Positions 5,012 through 12,532 of a stretch of 12,532 bases of DNA are shown here, one piece after another. A program made the position numbers and the translations under genes. The stretch is from GCA-2716945 sp964342835 (lineage in GTDB: Bacteria > Pseudomonadota > Gammaproteobacteria > GCA-002705445 > GCA-002716945): the NCBI GenBank assembly GCA_964342835.1, contig CAYFGJ010000027.1, forward strand, positions 1 to 12,532. The letters run 5' to 3'. The first letter of the stretch is position 1; each line of letters starts with the position of its first letter. A model generated the notes under the pieces. The model did no database searches, was not told where the DNA came from, and saw nothing but the letters and a program-made list of their open reading frames with translations.

Positions 5012-6257
5012 AAAATATATACAACAAATTTGTGTTAGAGCATCTAATGCTTCAAGTACTAGTGCTATGAGATCAACGCATGAAAAGAATAGTCTACTTA
5101 GATCTATATCGGTAAATATTAATAAAAATATAAAAAATATTGAAAAAAGTAATTCTTTAGATATAAAACAAGCTATTAATAATAAATTAAGCGATGCAAT
5201 GATAGATAGATTAACATTAACCAAAAAAAGAATTAAATCTATGTGCGATGGATTACAAGAAATTATTAAAATCCCTGATACTTTATACAAAATTATTAAT
5301 TCAAGAAAACAAAAAAGTGGAATTATAGTTAGTCAAATGAGAGTTCCTTTAGGTGTGATTGCTATGATCTATGAATCAAGACCTAATGTCACGATAGATG
5401 CTGCAGGATTATGTTTAAAATCTGGAAACAGTGTTATTTTAAGAGGAGGTTCCGAAGCAATCCATACTAACAAAACATTAATGAAAATAATTAAGTTTTC
5501 TTTACAAAATTCTAATTTTGATAATAACATGGTGCAGTTGATAGAAACCACTGATAGAACTGCTGTTAATCATCTAATTACCATGGATGACTATATCGAT
5601 GTAATTATTCCTCGTGGCGGTAAAAGTCTTATTAAAAAAATTTCAAAGAACTCTAAAATAGCTGTAATTAAACATTTGGATGGAAATTGTCATTCATTTA
5701 TAGATAAGTCAGCAAAACCAAAGTTAGCTGAAAAAATTGTAATTAATTCTAAGACACAAAGATATGGAGTTTGTAACGCTATTGAAACTTTATTGATTCA
5801 TAAAGATTATTCGAAATCTTCTACATCTAGTTTAATTAATCAACTAATGGACATGGGTGTAAAAATCAAAGGTTGTAAACAAATCAAACGAGTAAACAAA
5901 AAGGTTATATTAGCTAAAGAATCAGATTGGTATATGGAATATTTGGCACCAATCTTAGCTGTAAAAATAGTTTCAAGTATAGATGATGCCATTAATCATA
6001 TAGAAGAATATGGATCAAGACATACTGAGACAATTATTTCGAATAACGAAAAACAAATTAATAAGTTTTTGAAAATGGTTAATTCAAGTTCCGTAATGGT
6101 AAATACATCAACTAGATTTGCTGATGGTTTTGAATATGGATTGGGTGCAGAAATTGGGATTAGTACGGATAAATTACATGCTAGAGGCCCAGTTGGGTTA
6201 GAAGGTTTAACTAATTTAAAATATATAGTGAATAGCAAGGGAAAGATACGTAATTAA
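4992..6257 (+). CDS. proA: Gamma-glutamyl phosphate reductase
   Basis: The enzyme reduces gamma-glutamyl phosphate with NADPH to glutamate semialdehyde, the second step of proline synthesis. The 421-residue product (E. coli ProA has 417) contains the highly conserved IYESRPNVTIDAAGL (126-140), SGNSVILRGG (144-153), HLDGNCH (228-234) and TQRYGVCN (255-262), where C261 is the catalytic cysteine. I chose the ATG at 4992 rather than an in-frame ATG at 4938: MERSSIKKYI aligns with the normal ProA start, and the longer version would add 18 hydrophobic residues encoded over holA. The start lies inside holA with a 20-base overlap, so coupling is likely. proB, the preceding enzyme of the pathway, is not in the window. 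Confidence 0.95.
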   Translation: MERSSIKKYIQQICVRASNASSTSAMRSTHEKNSLLRSISVNINKNIKNIEKSNSLDIKQAINNKLSDAMIDRLTLTKKRIKSMCDGLQEIIKIPDTLYKIINSRKQKSGIIVSQMRVPLGVIAMIYESRPNVTIDAAGLCLKSGNSVILRGGSEAIHTNKTLMKIIKFSLQNSNFDNNMVQLIETTDRTAVNHLITMDDYIDVIIPRGGKSLIKKISKNSKIAVIKHLDGNCHSFIDKSAKPKLAEKIVINSKTQRYGVCNAIETLLIHKDYSKSSTSSLINQLMDMGVKIKGCKQIKRVNKKVILAKESDWYMEYLAPILAVKIVSSIDDAINHIEEYGSRHTETIISNNEKQINKFLKMVNSSSVMVNTSTRFADGFEYGLGAEIGISTDKLHARGPVGLEGLTNLKYIVNSKGKIRN

Positions 6258-6258
6258 A

Positions 6259-6831
6259 ATGACAAGAAATTTAGGAATCTTTGGAGGTGCATTTGATCCC
6301 ATTCACTTAGGCCATATTCTTCCTGTGAATAATCTTTGCAAGAAATATAAATTTGAAAAAGTATTTTTTGTTCCTTCAAACATATCAAATTCATCTAAAA
6401 AAATTATAGCCTCTGCAGAACAGAGATTGAAAATGTTAGAAATTTCACTTAGCGATTATCCGAACTTTATAGTTGATGATAGAGAGATCAAAAGGGGTGG
6501 AGTGTCTTATAGTTATGATACAATTTTAGAAATTAGCCAAGACTACAAGGATTACCAAATTTTTTTTATTATTGGACAAGATTTATTAAAAGAATTGAAT
6601 AGCTGGAAATCTTCTAAAAAAATTTTTGAATTATGTAGTATTCTTGTTACTAACAGATCTAGTAAAATTATTGAAGATGAAGCAACATATGATAGTATAT
6701 TTTTTGAGGATACGCCTAAAATTACTGCATCATCTACTATTATAAGAAATAGATTAATGAAAAATGAAGATGTAAGTGATTTGGTAAATAAGAATTTAGC
6801 AGATTGGTTCAAAAATAATAAAGTTTACTAA
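6259..6831 (+). CDS. nadD: Nicotinate-nucleotide adenylyltransferase
   Basis: NadD joins nicotinate mononucleotide with ATP to make nicotinate adenine dinucleotide in NAD synthesis. The 190-residue protein shows the nucleotidyltransferase signature GGAFDPIHLGH (9-19), the central FIIGQDLLKELNSW (103-116) typical of bacterial NadD, and the C-terminal SSTIIR (158-163) that corresponds to the ISSTxIR phosphate-binding motif. Length is slightly below the usual 200-215 but all motifs are present. It starts one base after the proA stop; only a distant GGGAAAG (6239-6245) could act as ribosome-binding site, so it probably depends on coupling. The proA-nadD-rsfS order is common in beta- and gammaproteobacteria. 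Confidence 0.95.
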   Translation: MTRNLGIFGGAFDPIHLGHILPVNNLCKKYKFEKVFFVPSNISNSSKKIIASAEQRLKMLEISLSDYPNFIVDDREIKRGGVSYSYDTILEISQDYKDYQIFFIIGQDLLKELNSWKSSKKIFELCSILVTNRSSKIIEDEATYDSIFFEDTPKITASSTIIRNRLMKNEDVSDLVNKNLADWFKNNKVY

Positions 6832-6835
6832 TGTT

Positions 6836-7180
6836 ATGAAGTCATTAAAACAATCCATGATAGATGTACTTGAAGATAATAAAGCTGAAAATATTGTATC
6901 TATTAATGTTAAAAACAAATCATCTATTACTGATTTGATGATATTGGTTTCTGGACGTTCAACCAGACATGTAAAATCAATTGCTGATAATTTAATAAAT
7001 AAACTTAAAAAAAATAAAATAAAACCTATAGGAATCGAAGGTTATGCCCAATCTGAATGGATACTTATAGATTATGGAGATATTCTGGTACATATTATGC
7101 ATCCAGATACTAGAGCGTTTTATTCTATAGAAAAATTATGGGATGAAAGTTTACAATCAGATAATTTAATATATCAATAA
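6836..7180 (+). CDS. rsfS: Ribosome silencing factor RsfS
   Basis: The 114-residue protein matches the RsfS/Iojap family throughout: DNKAENIVSINVKNKSSITD (14-33), SGRSTRHVKSIADNL (39-53), EGYAQSEWILIDYGDILVHIM (68-88) and AFYSIEKLWDE (94-104). RsfS binds ribosomal protein uL14 on the 50S subunit and blocks subunit joining when nutrients are scarce. Length is normal. The gene starts 4 bases after the nadD stop, without a Shine-Dalgarno. Usually rlmH (23S rRNA methyltransferase) comes next; here the following gene is yhdP. Confidence 0.93.
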   Translation: MKSLKQSMIDVLEDNKAENIVSINVKNKSSITDLMILVSGRSTRHVKSIADNLINKLKKNKIKPIGIEGYAQSEWILIDYGDILVHIMHPDTRAFYSIEKLWDESLQSDNLIYQ

Positions 7181-7185
7181 AAAAG

Positions 7186-10100
7186 ATGAATAAGTTCTCC
7201 AAGTTATTTAATTATTTTTTATCATTAGTTATAGTATTTTTATTTTTGTTAGTTTTTGTAACTGAAAATACAAATATTGTAAATAATAATTTTAAAAAAA
7301 TTTTAATATCTAAAATTGAGAGATCTTTAGATATTAAATTGCAGATTGATAAAATTAGTATCAATTGGTTTGGTTTAACACCCGTGATCAATTTCTATGA
7401 TATTAAAGCTTTAAACAAAACTAATAATAATCGTATAGTTCATGGTAAAAAACTCGAGATTTCATTAGATACAATGAATTCAATAAAGAATATTGCATTA
7501 ATACCAAAAGAATTAAATCTTGTTGAAACAGATATAAATTTAACATATACAACAGGGAAAATACTTTTTCAAGGAAAAGATATTTTGAAATTTGATAATC
7601 TAGAGAAAAATAAAAGATCTGTTAATGAATTATCAAACCTACAATTTAGAATTAGTAACTCAAAGATTACGATAAATGATTTAAATCAAAACGATACTCA
7701 TTATTTGAATAATATTAATTTGGTTTTGATAAGAAAAAATCCTACCATTAAAATTTTTACAACTTTTAATTACAATGATTCTCATGAACTAATACAATTA
7801 GCAGCTGATTTAAAATCAAATGATAATACGATATCAGGTCAAATATATTCTAAGGGAAATGAACTTAATCTGAATAAAACTACATTACTTCCAAATAAAA
7901 ATTTTCTTTCAGCGTTGCAACTTAATTACGAGATATGGATTTCTTTAAGAGAAAATCAAATTCATTCCATGAAAGGTAATATTACATCAAAAAATTTAAC
8001 ACTTTCTAATGAATTAAAAAATAATACATTCAAGAACATAATGACTAATTTTAATTATATGAAGAAAAAAAATATATCTTTATTAGAATTATCGGATCTA
8101 AGATTTGACTCTAAACATAATAAATACCTAGACAACTATCTGTATTTAAAAGTACATAATAAGTCAAAAATTAGCATTTTAGTTAAAGAAATTTCTATAC
8201 CAGATTTAAAAGATTTAATCATTGCGAAATCCGTAAGACAAGAATATCGTATAAAAAAATTATTAAAAAATGTAAACAGTGGCAAAATTAATAATTTAAA
8301 TATATATCAACTTAATAAACCCTCTAAATCTCAAATATCTTTTATTTTTTCAGATCTCAATTTTAATAAAACTGAAGAATTTGTTAATTTTAAAAATATA
8401 TCAGGAAGATTTGTAGGTAGCCTAAAAAAAGGAAATCTTAAGATTAATAATGGTAAAACAAAAATTAGCATAAAAGAAAATCAACATCATATCAATATAA
8501 AAAATATTAAAGGGTCAGTTAACTATCAAATTAAAGGAAATATTTTATATTTCAATACTAATAATTTAAAGATTAATGATTATCATAATGTTCTTATAAA
8601 TGGAAACGTAAAAAAAGATAAATTAAATTATAGAGTTCGGAGCAATGGATCAATAAAATCTTTGAAAGATATAATTGTTACAAAATCCGATACATTTGAT
8701 CTTACTCAAGATTTAAAAGTATTTGGTGATTATAAAATTGATATTAGATCTGAAAATAATAATATTTTTGGAGCTATTAATTTAAAAAATATGATATTAG
8801 AAAACCCATCAAATAATATAGTAATAAATAAACTTAATACCAGAATAAACTTTTCTAATGGTTATCTAATTTCTAATAAATCACAATTCTTTTTAAATAA
8901 GTCTAAATTTAATTTCCAAATTAATACAGATATCTTAAATAACAAACCTAAATATTTTATACAAACTAGTGGGGAATTACATTCAAAATTAATTGGTGAA
9001 TATACGAAATTAGATTATAAAAAATATATAAAAGGTAAAGTTCAGGCAAAAATTATTTTATACTACGAACCTAAAAATATTGATAAAAAAGTTCATGTAA
9101 CATTGAGAAGCGATCTAGATGGGATGGATATCAATACGATTAGGCCATTTTATAAAAAATCAAACGAAAAAAAATTATTCCAGATTTCATATATTGTTAA
9201 TCCAAAAAAGAAATATAAAATGAAGGTAATTTTTGACAAATATAAAATGTTATTAGATAAAAAAGACTCAAATTGGTTAATAAATGTAAACTCTCCCTAT
9301 ATTCAAGGTAATGTGTTATGGCCATTAAAAATCACATCAAATAATCGTATTAGAGCAAAGCTAAAATATTTTGATGCTGATCAATTCGGTTTCAAATCTC
9401 AACCTGACGATATACCTTATATGCATTTTATAGCCCAACAAACAAAAATTTCTGGTGTTCTATTAGATAATGTCTCTGTCACATTTACACCTTCAAAAAA
9501 TAATTTAAAAATTGAAAATTTCAAATTTTCTAATGCTTATTTATCTATGAATGCTAATGGTAAATGGTCAATTGAAAATGGAAAAGAAAAAACTTTTTTT
9601 ACTGCAGGTTTTAAAAGTGATGATTTTGGACGAGCTTTAAAAGGATTAGGACATGATGGATTAATAAAAAAAGGAATTTTAAATGCACAATTGAAAGGAG
9701 AATGGAATGGATCACCAGAAATGTTTGAATTTTCTAAATTAAATGGTGACATTATAATTAAAGTAAAGGAAGGTGAGGTTTTGCAAGTACAAAAACAGAC
9801 AAAAGCAATTGGACAAGTACTTGGACTATTTAGTATATCTTCTTTGCCTAAAAGGTTGAATTTAGACTTTAGCGATTTATTTTCAAAAGGATTAGAATTC
9901 GATAGTTTAGATGCTGAGATGGATTTTGGAAATGGATTAGCTAATACAAAAAAAATGATTATTGTAGGAGGATTTGGAGAAATGAGATTAACTGGTGAAA
10001 CAAATCTTAAAAATAGAACTTACGATCAAGTTCTTTTGTATATACCTGATCTATCATCGACAAGTTTAATCACTGGCGCTGCTATAGGCGGACCTGTAGG

Positions 10101-10248
10101 TGCTGTTGCATCTATTTTTTATGATCAGCTACTTAAAGAATTTGGAATTGATACAAATAAATTAGCTGCTATTGAATATTCATTGACCGGACCATGGGAT
10201 AACCCTGATATAAAAGTGACACAATCATTTAAACCTATTTTGAATTGA
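7186..10248 (+). CDS. yhdP: YhdP-like AsmA-family envelope protein (shortened)
   Basis: The 1020-residue protein has one N-terminal membrane segment (about residues 9-27) followed by a long beta-rich periplasmic part, as in the AsmA/YhdP/TamB superfamily of bridge-like proteins that carry phospholipids between inner and outer membranes. Two ends identify it as YhdP: INWFGLTPVINFYDIKAL soon after the membrane anchor, and the conserved C-terminal block with SSLPKRLNLDFSDLFSKG, GGFGEMRLTGETNL, the glycine-rich LITGAAIGGPVGAVASIF (962-979) and SLTGPWDNPDIKV. Family members are usually about 1250-1400 residues, so the middle appears shortened; the rest is diverged and rich in Asn, Lys and Ile. It starts 5 bases after rsfS with no clear ribosome-binding site. 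The following Nit-family gene is its usual neighbour in proteobacteria. Confidence 0.85.
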   Translation: MNKFSKLFNYFLSLVIVFLFLLVFVTENTNIVNNNFKKILISKIERSLDIKLQIDKISINWFGLTPVINFYDIKALNKTNNNRIVHGKKLEISLDTMNSIKNIALIPKELNLVETDINLTYTTGKILFQGKDILKFDNLEKNKRSVNELSNLQFRISNSKITINDLNQNDTHYLNNINLVLIRKNPTIKIFTTFNYNDSHELIQLAADLKSNDNTISGQIYSKGNELNLNKTTLLPNKNFLSALQLNYEIWISLRENQIHSMKGNITSKNLTLSNELKNNTFKNIMTNFNYMKKKNISLLELSDLRFDSKHNKYLDNYLYLKVHNKSKISILVKEISIPDLKDLIIAKSVRQEYRIKKLLKNVNSGKINNLNIYQLNKPSKSQISFIFSDLNFNKTEEFVNFKNISGRFVGSLKKGNLKINNGKTKISIKENQHHINIKNIKGSVNYQIKGNILYFNTNNLKINDYHNVLINGNVKKDKLNYRVRSNGSIKSLKDIIVTKSDTFDLTQDLKVFGDYKIDIRSENNNIFGAINLKNMILENPSNNIVINKLNTRINFSNGYLISNKSQFFLNKSKFNFQINTDILNNKPKYFIQTSGELHSKLIGEYTKLDYKKYIKGKVQAKIILYYEPKNIDKKVHVTLRSDLDGMDINTIRPFYKKSNEKKLFQISYIVNPKKKYKMKVIFDKYKMLLDKKDSNWLINVNSPYIQGNVLWPLKITSNNRIRAKLKYFDADQFGFKSQPDDIPYMHFIAQQTKISGVLLDNVSVTFTPSKNNLKIENFKFSNAYLSMNANGKWSIENGKEKTFFTAGFKSDDFGRALKGLGHDGLIKKGILNAQLKGEWNGSPEMFEFSKLNGDIIIKVKEGEVLQVQKQTKAIGQVLGLFSISSLPKRLNLDFSDLFSKGLEFDSLDAEMDFGNGLANTKKMIIVGGFGEMRLTGETNLKNRTYDQVLLYIPDLSSTSLITGAAIGGPVGAVASIFYDQLLKEFGIDTNKLAAIEYSLTGPWDNPDIKVTQSFKPILN

Positions 10249-10274
10249 TATATCCTATCTAATGTGGAAGAAAA

Positions 10275-11093
10275 ATGTCAATTGTTGCAGCTATTCAATT
10301 AACTTCTGGACCTAATATACAAGCCAACTTGTATGAAGTAGCGTTATATTTTGAAGAATTAAGCAAAATGAAGTGTAAATTTGTTGTTTTGCCAGAAAAT
10401 TTTGCCCTTATGCCAGAGAAAGATAATGATTTTTTAAAATATGCTGAAAATGTTGGCAGTGGAATAATACAAGATTTTTTATCAGAGAATGCCAAAAAAT
10501 ATAAATTTTGGATTGTTGGAGGAACAATACCAATAAAAACAAAAAATCAAAATAAATTAACCGCTACGACATTTGTCTACAATGATAAAGGACAAGTAGT
10601 TTGCAAATATAATAAAATCCATCTTTTTGATGTTAAACTGCCGAACTCTAAAGAATCATATAACGAGTCTAAAGTTTTTAATCATGGTAAAGATGTGGTT
10701 GTATTAGATACTCCTCTTGGAACTACAGGATTAGTATGCTGTTATGATTTAAGATTTCCAGAGATTTTCCGATTACAGCATAAAAATGGAGTACAATTAT
10801 ATATTTTGCCAGCTGCATTTACCGAACAAACAGGAAAAGTTCATTGGGAAACACTTGTCAAAGCAAGAGCAATTGAAAATTTGTCATATATGATTACAGC
10901 TTGTCAGGGTGGATATCATATGAGTGGTAGAAAAACTTTTGGTCATACCATGATTGTGAATCCTTGGGGTCAAGTTTTATCAAAAATAGATGATGGAAAA
11001 GGATTTATAACAGCTAAAATAGATTTAAAACAATTAACAACTATCAGAAAAAATTTTCCAGTATTAGAACATATCAGATTATTTAAAAATTAA
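10275..11093 (+). CDS. Nit-family carbon-nitrogen hydrolase (deaminated glutathione amidase type)
   Basis: The 272-residue protein is a complete nitrilase-superfamily amidase of the Nit1/Nit2 branch, cytoplasmic enzymes that hydrolyse amides such as deaminated glutathione, a metabolite-repair reaction. The Glu-Lys-Cys triad is visible: E41 in VVLPENF, K114 in YNKIHLFD, and C156 in GLVCCYDLRFPE. The later KARAIENLSYMITACQGG and GHTMIVNPWGQVL segments are also typical of the family. GGAAG (10266-10270) sits just before the ATG, and the gene follows yhdP after 26 bases, so it can be co-transcribed. In many proteobacteria yhdP-nit is followed by tldD; here it is followed instead by convergent nhaA, with one base between the stop codons. 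The exact substrate is inferred from the family. Confidence 0.9.
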   Translation: MSIVAAIQLTSGPNIQANLYEVALYFEELSKMKCKFVVLPENFALMPEKDNDFLKYAENVGSGIIQDFLSENAKKYKFWIVGGTIPIKTKNQNKLTATTFVYNDKGQVVCKYNKIHLFDVKLPNSKESYNESKVFNHGKDVVVLDTPLGTTGLVCCYDLRFPEIFRLQHKNGVQLYILPAAFTEQTGKVHWETLVKARAIENLSYMITACQGGYHMSGRKTFGHTMIVNPWGQVLSKIDDGKGFITAKIDLKQLTTIRKNFPVLEHIRLFKN

Positions 11094-11094
11094 T

Positions 11095-12276
11095 TTATGT
11101 TTGAAAATTTCGCTTTATAAGAATTTTATAACCTAATATAGCAGAAAATATTGATCCAACAAAAATACCAAGTTTACTTAAGTTCAGTAATTCACTGGAT
11201 GTGAAAGCTAAACTGTTTATAAAAAGACTCATTGTAAAACCTATACCACAAAGAAAAGACAGACCTAAAATGTCAATCATAGTTAGGCTATCAGGTAATT
11301 TACATATTTTTAATTTAACAGCAATATAGGTAAATAATGTAATACCAATTGGTTTACCTATTGTTAAACCAAGAATAATACCTAACGAGATAGGATTTAT
11401 AATATTATTAAATGAAACCAAGCTAAAGTTTATATCACTATTAAAAAATGCAAAAATTGGTAATATTAAAATACCTACATAATTATGTAGAGCGTTCTCA
11501 AGATTTTTTAACATCGTGTTTCCATTAACTTCCATATGGTTTGGTATAGTTGCAGCAAGTAAAACTCCTGCTATTGTGGCATGAATTCCTGATTTTAAAA
11601 TAAAATACCATAAGATAATACCAAGAAATATATAAATTCCCGTTCTTGTAATACCAATGTAATTAATAAAAACAAGTAACAAAAAAATAAATAATCCATA
11701 ACTGAGATATACTGCGCTTAAATCCGATGAATAAAATAACGCAATAATTAAAACAGCTCCTAAATCATCAATTATCGCTAATGATAAGAGGAATATTTTT
11801 AAACTAGTTGGTACTTTACTTCCAATAATTAGCAAAATTGCCAAAGAAAAAGCAATATCAGTTGCTGTTGGTATAGCCCAACCTGCTAAATTTTGTTCAT
11901 AATCAATATTTATTAAATAATATATTAATGCTGGTACAATCATTCCTCCTAGCGCAGCAATTCCTGGAGATAACATCTTATAGAAACTGGATAATTCTCC
12001 TTCCAATATTTCTCTTTTTAATTCAAGACCTATAACGAAAAAGAATATAGCCATCAATCCATCATTTACCCAATGTTCAATAGATTTAGATAAATCCAAA
12101 TTACCTAATTCAGCTGGCACAACAAAGTATTTTATCTTGTAATAAAAATCTTGATATGGACTGTTTACAATTATTAGAGCTAATATTGAAAATATTAATA
12201 GTAAAATTCCTGATTTTTCTTCTTTAGAAAGAAAATTATTTAAGAAATCTTGTATAGTGGAAGTTTTCCCCATCAT
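11095..12276 (-). CDS. nhaA: Na+/H+ antiporter NhaA
   Basis: The 393-residue inner-membrane protein exchanges external protons for cytoplasmic sodium, protecting against salt and alkali (E. coli NhaA has 388 residues). It is hydrophobic throughout, consistent with twelve membrane segments. FFFVIGLELKREI (78-90) matches the conserved segment of helix II. D140 in PTATDIAFSLAIL corresponds to E. coli D133, and the ion-binding pair D170-D171 in AIIDDLGAV corresponds to D163-D164. The GLTIGKPIGI segment carries the lysine equivalent to K300. Two adjacent ATG codons (12276 and 12273) could start it; no Shine-Dalgarno is visible and an extended -10 lies a few bases upstream. It converges on the amidase gene with one base between stops. 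The antiporter suits a marine or otherwise sodium-rich habitat, but does not prove one. Confidence 0.95.
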   Translation of the reverse strand: MMGKTSTIQDFLNNFLSKEEKSGILLLIFSILALIIVNSPYQDFYYKIKYFVVPAELGNLDLSKSIEHWVNDGLMAIFFFVIGLELKREILEGELSSFYKMLSPGIAALGGMIVPALIYYLINIDYEQNLAGWAIPTATDIAFSLAILLIIGSKVPTSLKIFLLSLAIIDDLGAVLIIALFYSSDLSAVYLSYGLFIFLLLVFINYIGITRTGIYIFLGIILWYFILKSGIHATIAGVLLAATIPNHMEVNGNTMLKNLENALHNYVGILILPIFAFFNSDINFSLVSFNNIINPISLGIILGLTIGKPIGITLFTYIAVKLKICKLPDSLTMIDILGLSFLCGIGFTMSLFINSLAFTSSELLNLSKLGIFVGSIFSAILGYKILIKRNFQT

Positions 12277-12280
12277 TATT

Positions 12281-12289
12281 ATTATAGCA
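12281..12289 (-). promoter_or_regulatory. Extended -10 promoter element of nhaA
   Basis: The minus strand reads TGCTATAAT, a perfect extended -10 (TGnTATAAT). Its last base is 4 bases from the first ATG. Transcription would start at about 12274-12276, on the tandem ATG codons, giving a leaderless or nearly leaderless mRNA. No good -35 is seen, which extended -10 promoters can tolerate. Confidence 0.5.
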
Positions 12290-12310
12290 AGTTACTTATA
12301 AACTATGTAG

Positions 12311-12532
12311 TTAAACTATCGAAAGAGATATATCTTTAGATGTTACATTTTTTGTTAAATCTCCAATTGAAATATATCCATCCTCACAATAATGGATACA
12401 AACATCATCATCAGAAATATATCCTTCATCTTCATCACAACAAACTGGATATTCCCAATTTAAATCTTCATCACAACAAACTTGAGTTCCCCAGGTTTGT
12501 ATACACTCATAATGATATTCATCACATAGATA
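12311..12532 (-). CDS. Cysteine-rich acidic repeat protein, C-terminal fragment, function unknown
   Basis: A minus-strand frame is open from the right window edge to a TAA at 12311-12313, giving the last 73 residues of a protein whose start lies outside. I do not recognise it. The fragment has 8 cysteines (3, 10, 19, 20, 31, 32, 45, 49), 18 Asp/Glu, only 2 Lys, no Arg and no Met. Residues 11-34 form two 12-residue units, IQTWGTQVCCDE and DLNWEYPVCCDE, sharing W, VCCDE and spacing. A second repeat, (D/E)GYIS, occurs at 37-40 and 52-55 with 15-residue spacing. The nucleotide repeats behind both are exact, so the frame is probably real. Paired cysteines in an acidic context suggest metal binding or disulfide bonding, which is inference. 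Its stop is 34 bases upstream of nhaA, and no terminator lies between, so some read-through into nhaA is possible. Confidence 0.65.
   Translation of the reverse strand, partial: YLCDEYHYECIQTWGTQVCCDEDLNWEYPVCCDEDEGYISDDDVCIHYCEDGYISIGDLTKNVTSKDISLSIV
12369..12481. repeat. Short direct repeats encoding the cysteine-rich units
   Basis: Two exact direct repeats lie inside the cysteine-rich frame. An 18-base unit occurs at 12428-12445 and 12464-12481, 36 bases apart, encoding VCCDED on the minus strand. An 11-base unit occurs at 12369-12379 and 12414-12424, 45 bases apart, encoding GYIS. Both spacings are multiples of three, as expected for internal duplication within a coding sequence. Confidence 0.75.

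Noticed and set aside
4964..5290. Hydrophobic minus-strand open frame opposite the start of proA
   Set aside because: It is the complement of Lys/Asn/Ile-rich coding sequence, which yields hydrophobic antisense frames; no start signals are present.
12290..12327. Terminator between the cysteine-rich gene and nhaA
   Set aside because: Only short imperfect inverted repeats such as TAGTT-T-AACTA are seen, with no G/C-containing stem or following T-run.
12369..12481. CRISPR-like array in the short repeats near the right end
   Set aside because: The repeats are 11 and 18 bases long, only two copies each, keep the reading frame and are not separated by unique spacers of constant length.

Overview
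This is a gene-dense, very AT-rich bacterial window (G+C about a quarter to 30 % by eye). Gene content points to a beta- or gammaproteobacterium with a small, streamlined genome: holA-proA-nadD-rsfS in a row, yhdP followed by a Nit-type amidase, nhaA, pyrD, and a rubrerythrin / CCG-domain Fe-S protein / DUF3501 cluster. TGA is used as a stop and the code looks standard. I cannot settle whether the organism is free-living or a symbiont. No tRNA, rRNA, CRISPR array, insertion sequence or phage gene was recognised, and no gene-free stretch exceeds about 160 bases.

Left part (1-3034): the 5' end of pyrD (minus strand) is divergent from a peroxide-defence cluster. The cluster opens with a rubrerythrin that has its own near-consensus sigma70 promoter, a perfect 17-bp palindrome of PerR/Irr type across the -10 element, a 5'-terminal leader hairpin, and a strong terminator after the gene. 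Behind the terminator come a GlpC/HdrD-like iron-sulfur protein and a DUF3501 protein, overlapping by 11 bases. Facing them, stop to stop with no gap, is a cysteine-free Fur-superfamily regulator of Irr/PerR type, the natural candidate to bind the palindrome. My reading is a peroxide- or iron-responsive module in which the rubrerythrin, which lacks its own rubredoxin domain, may take electrons from the Fe-S protein.

Middle part (3075-11093): a 3-hydroxyisobutyrate / tartronate-semialdehyde reductase family gene (minus strand) is divergent from a compact plus-strand operon: holA (DNA polymerase III delta), proA (proline synthesis), nadD (NAD synthesis), rsfS (ribosome silencing), yhdP (envelope AsmA-like protein) and a Nit-family amidase. 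The first five genes overlap or lie 1-5 bases apart; the amidase follows after 26 bases. rlmH, the usual gene after rsfS, is absent and yhdP has taken its place.

Right part (11095-12532): nhaA, a Na+/H+ antiporter, is on the minus strand, converging on the amidase gene with a one-base gap. Its extended -10 promoter element lies so close to the ATG that the mRNA may be leaderless. Upstream of it, running off the window edge, is the C-terminal end of an unrecognised, very acidic, cysteine-rich protein containing a 12-residue W..CC repeat. This fragment and the rubrerythrin module with its operator are the most interesting parts of the window.
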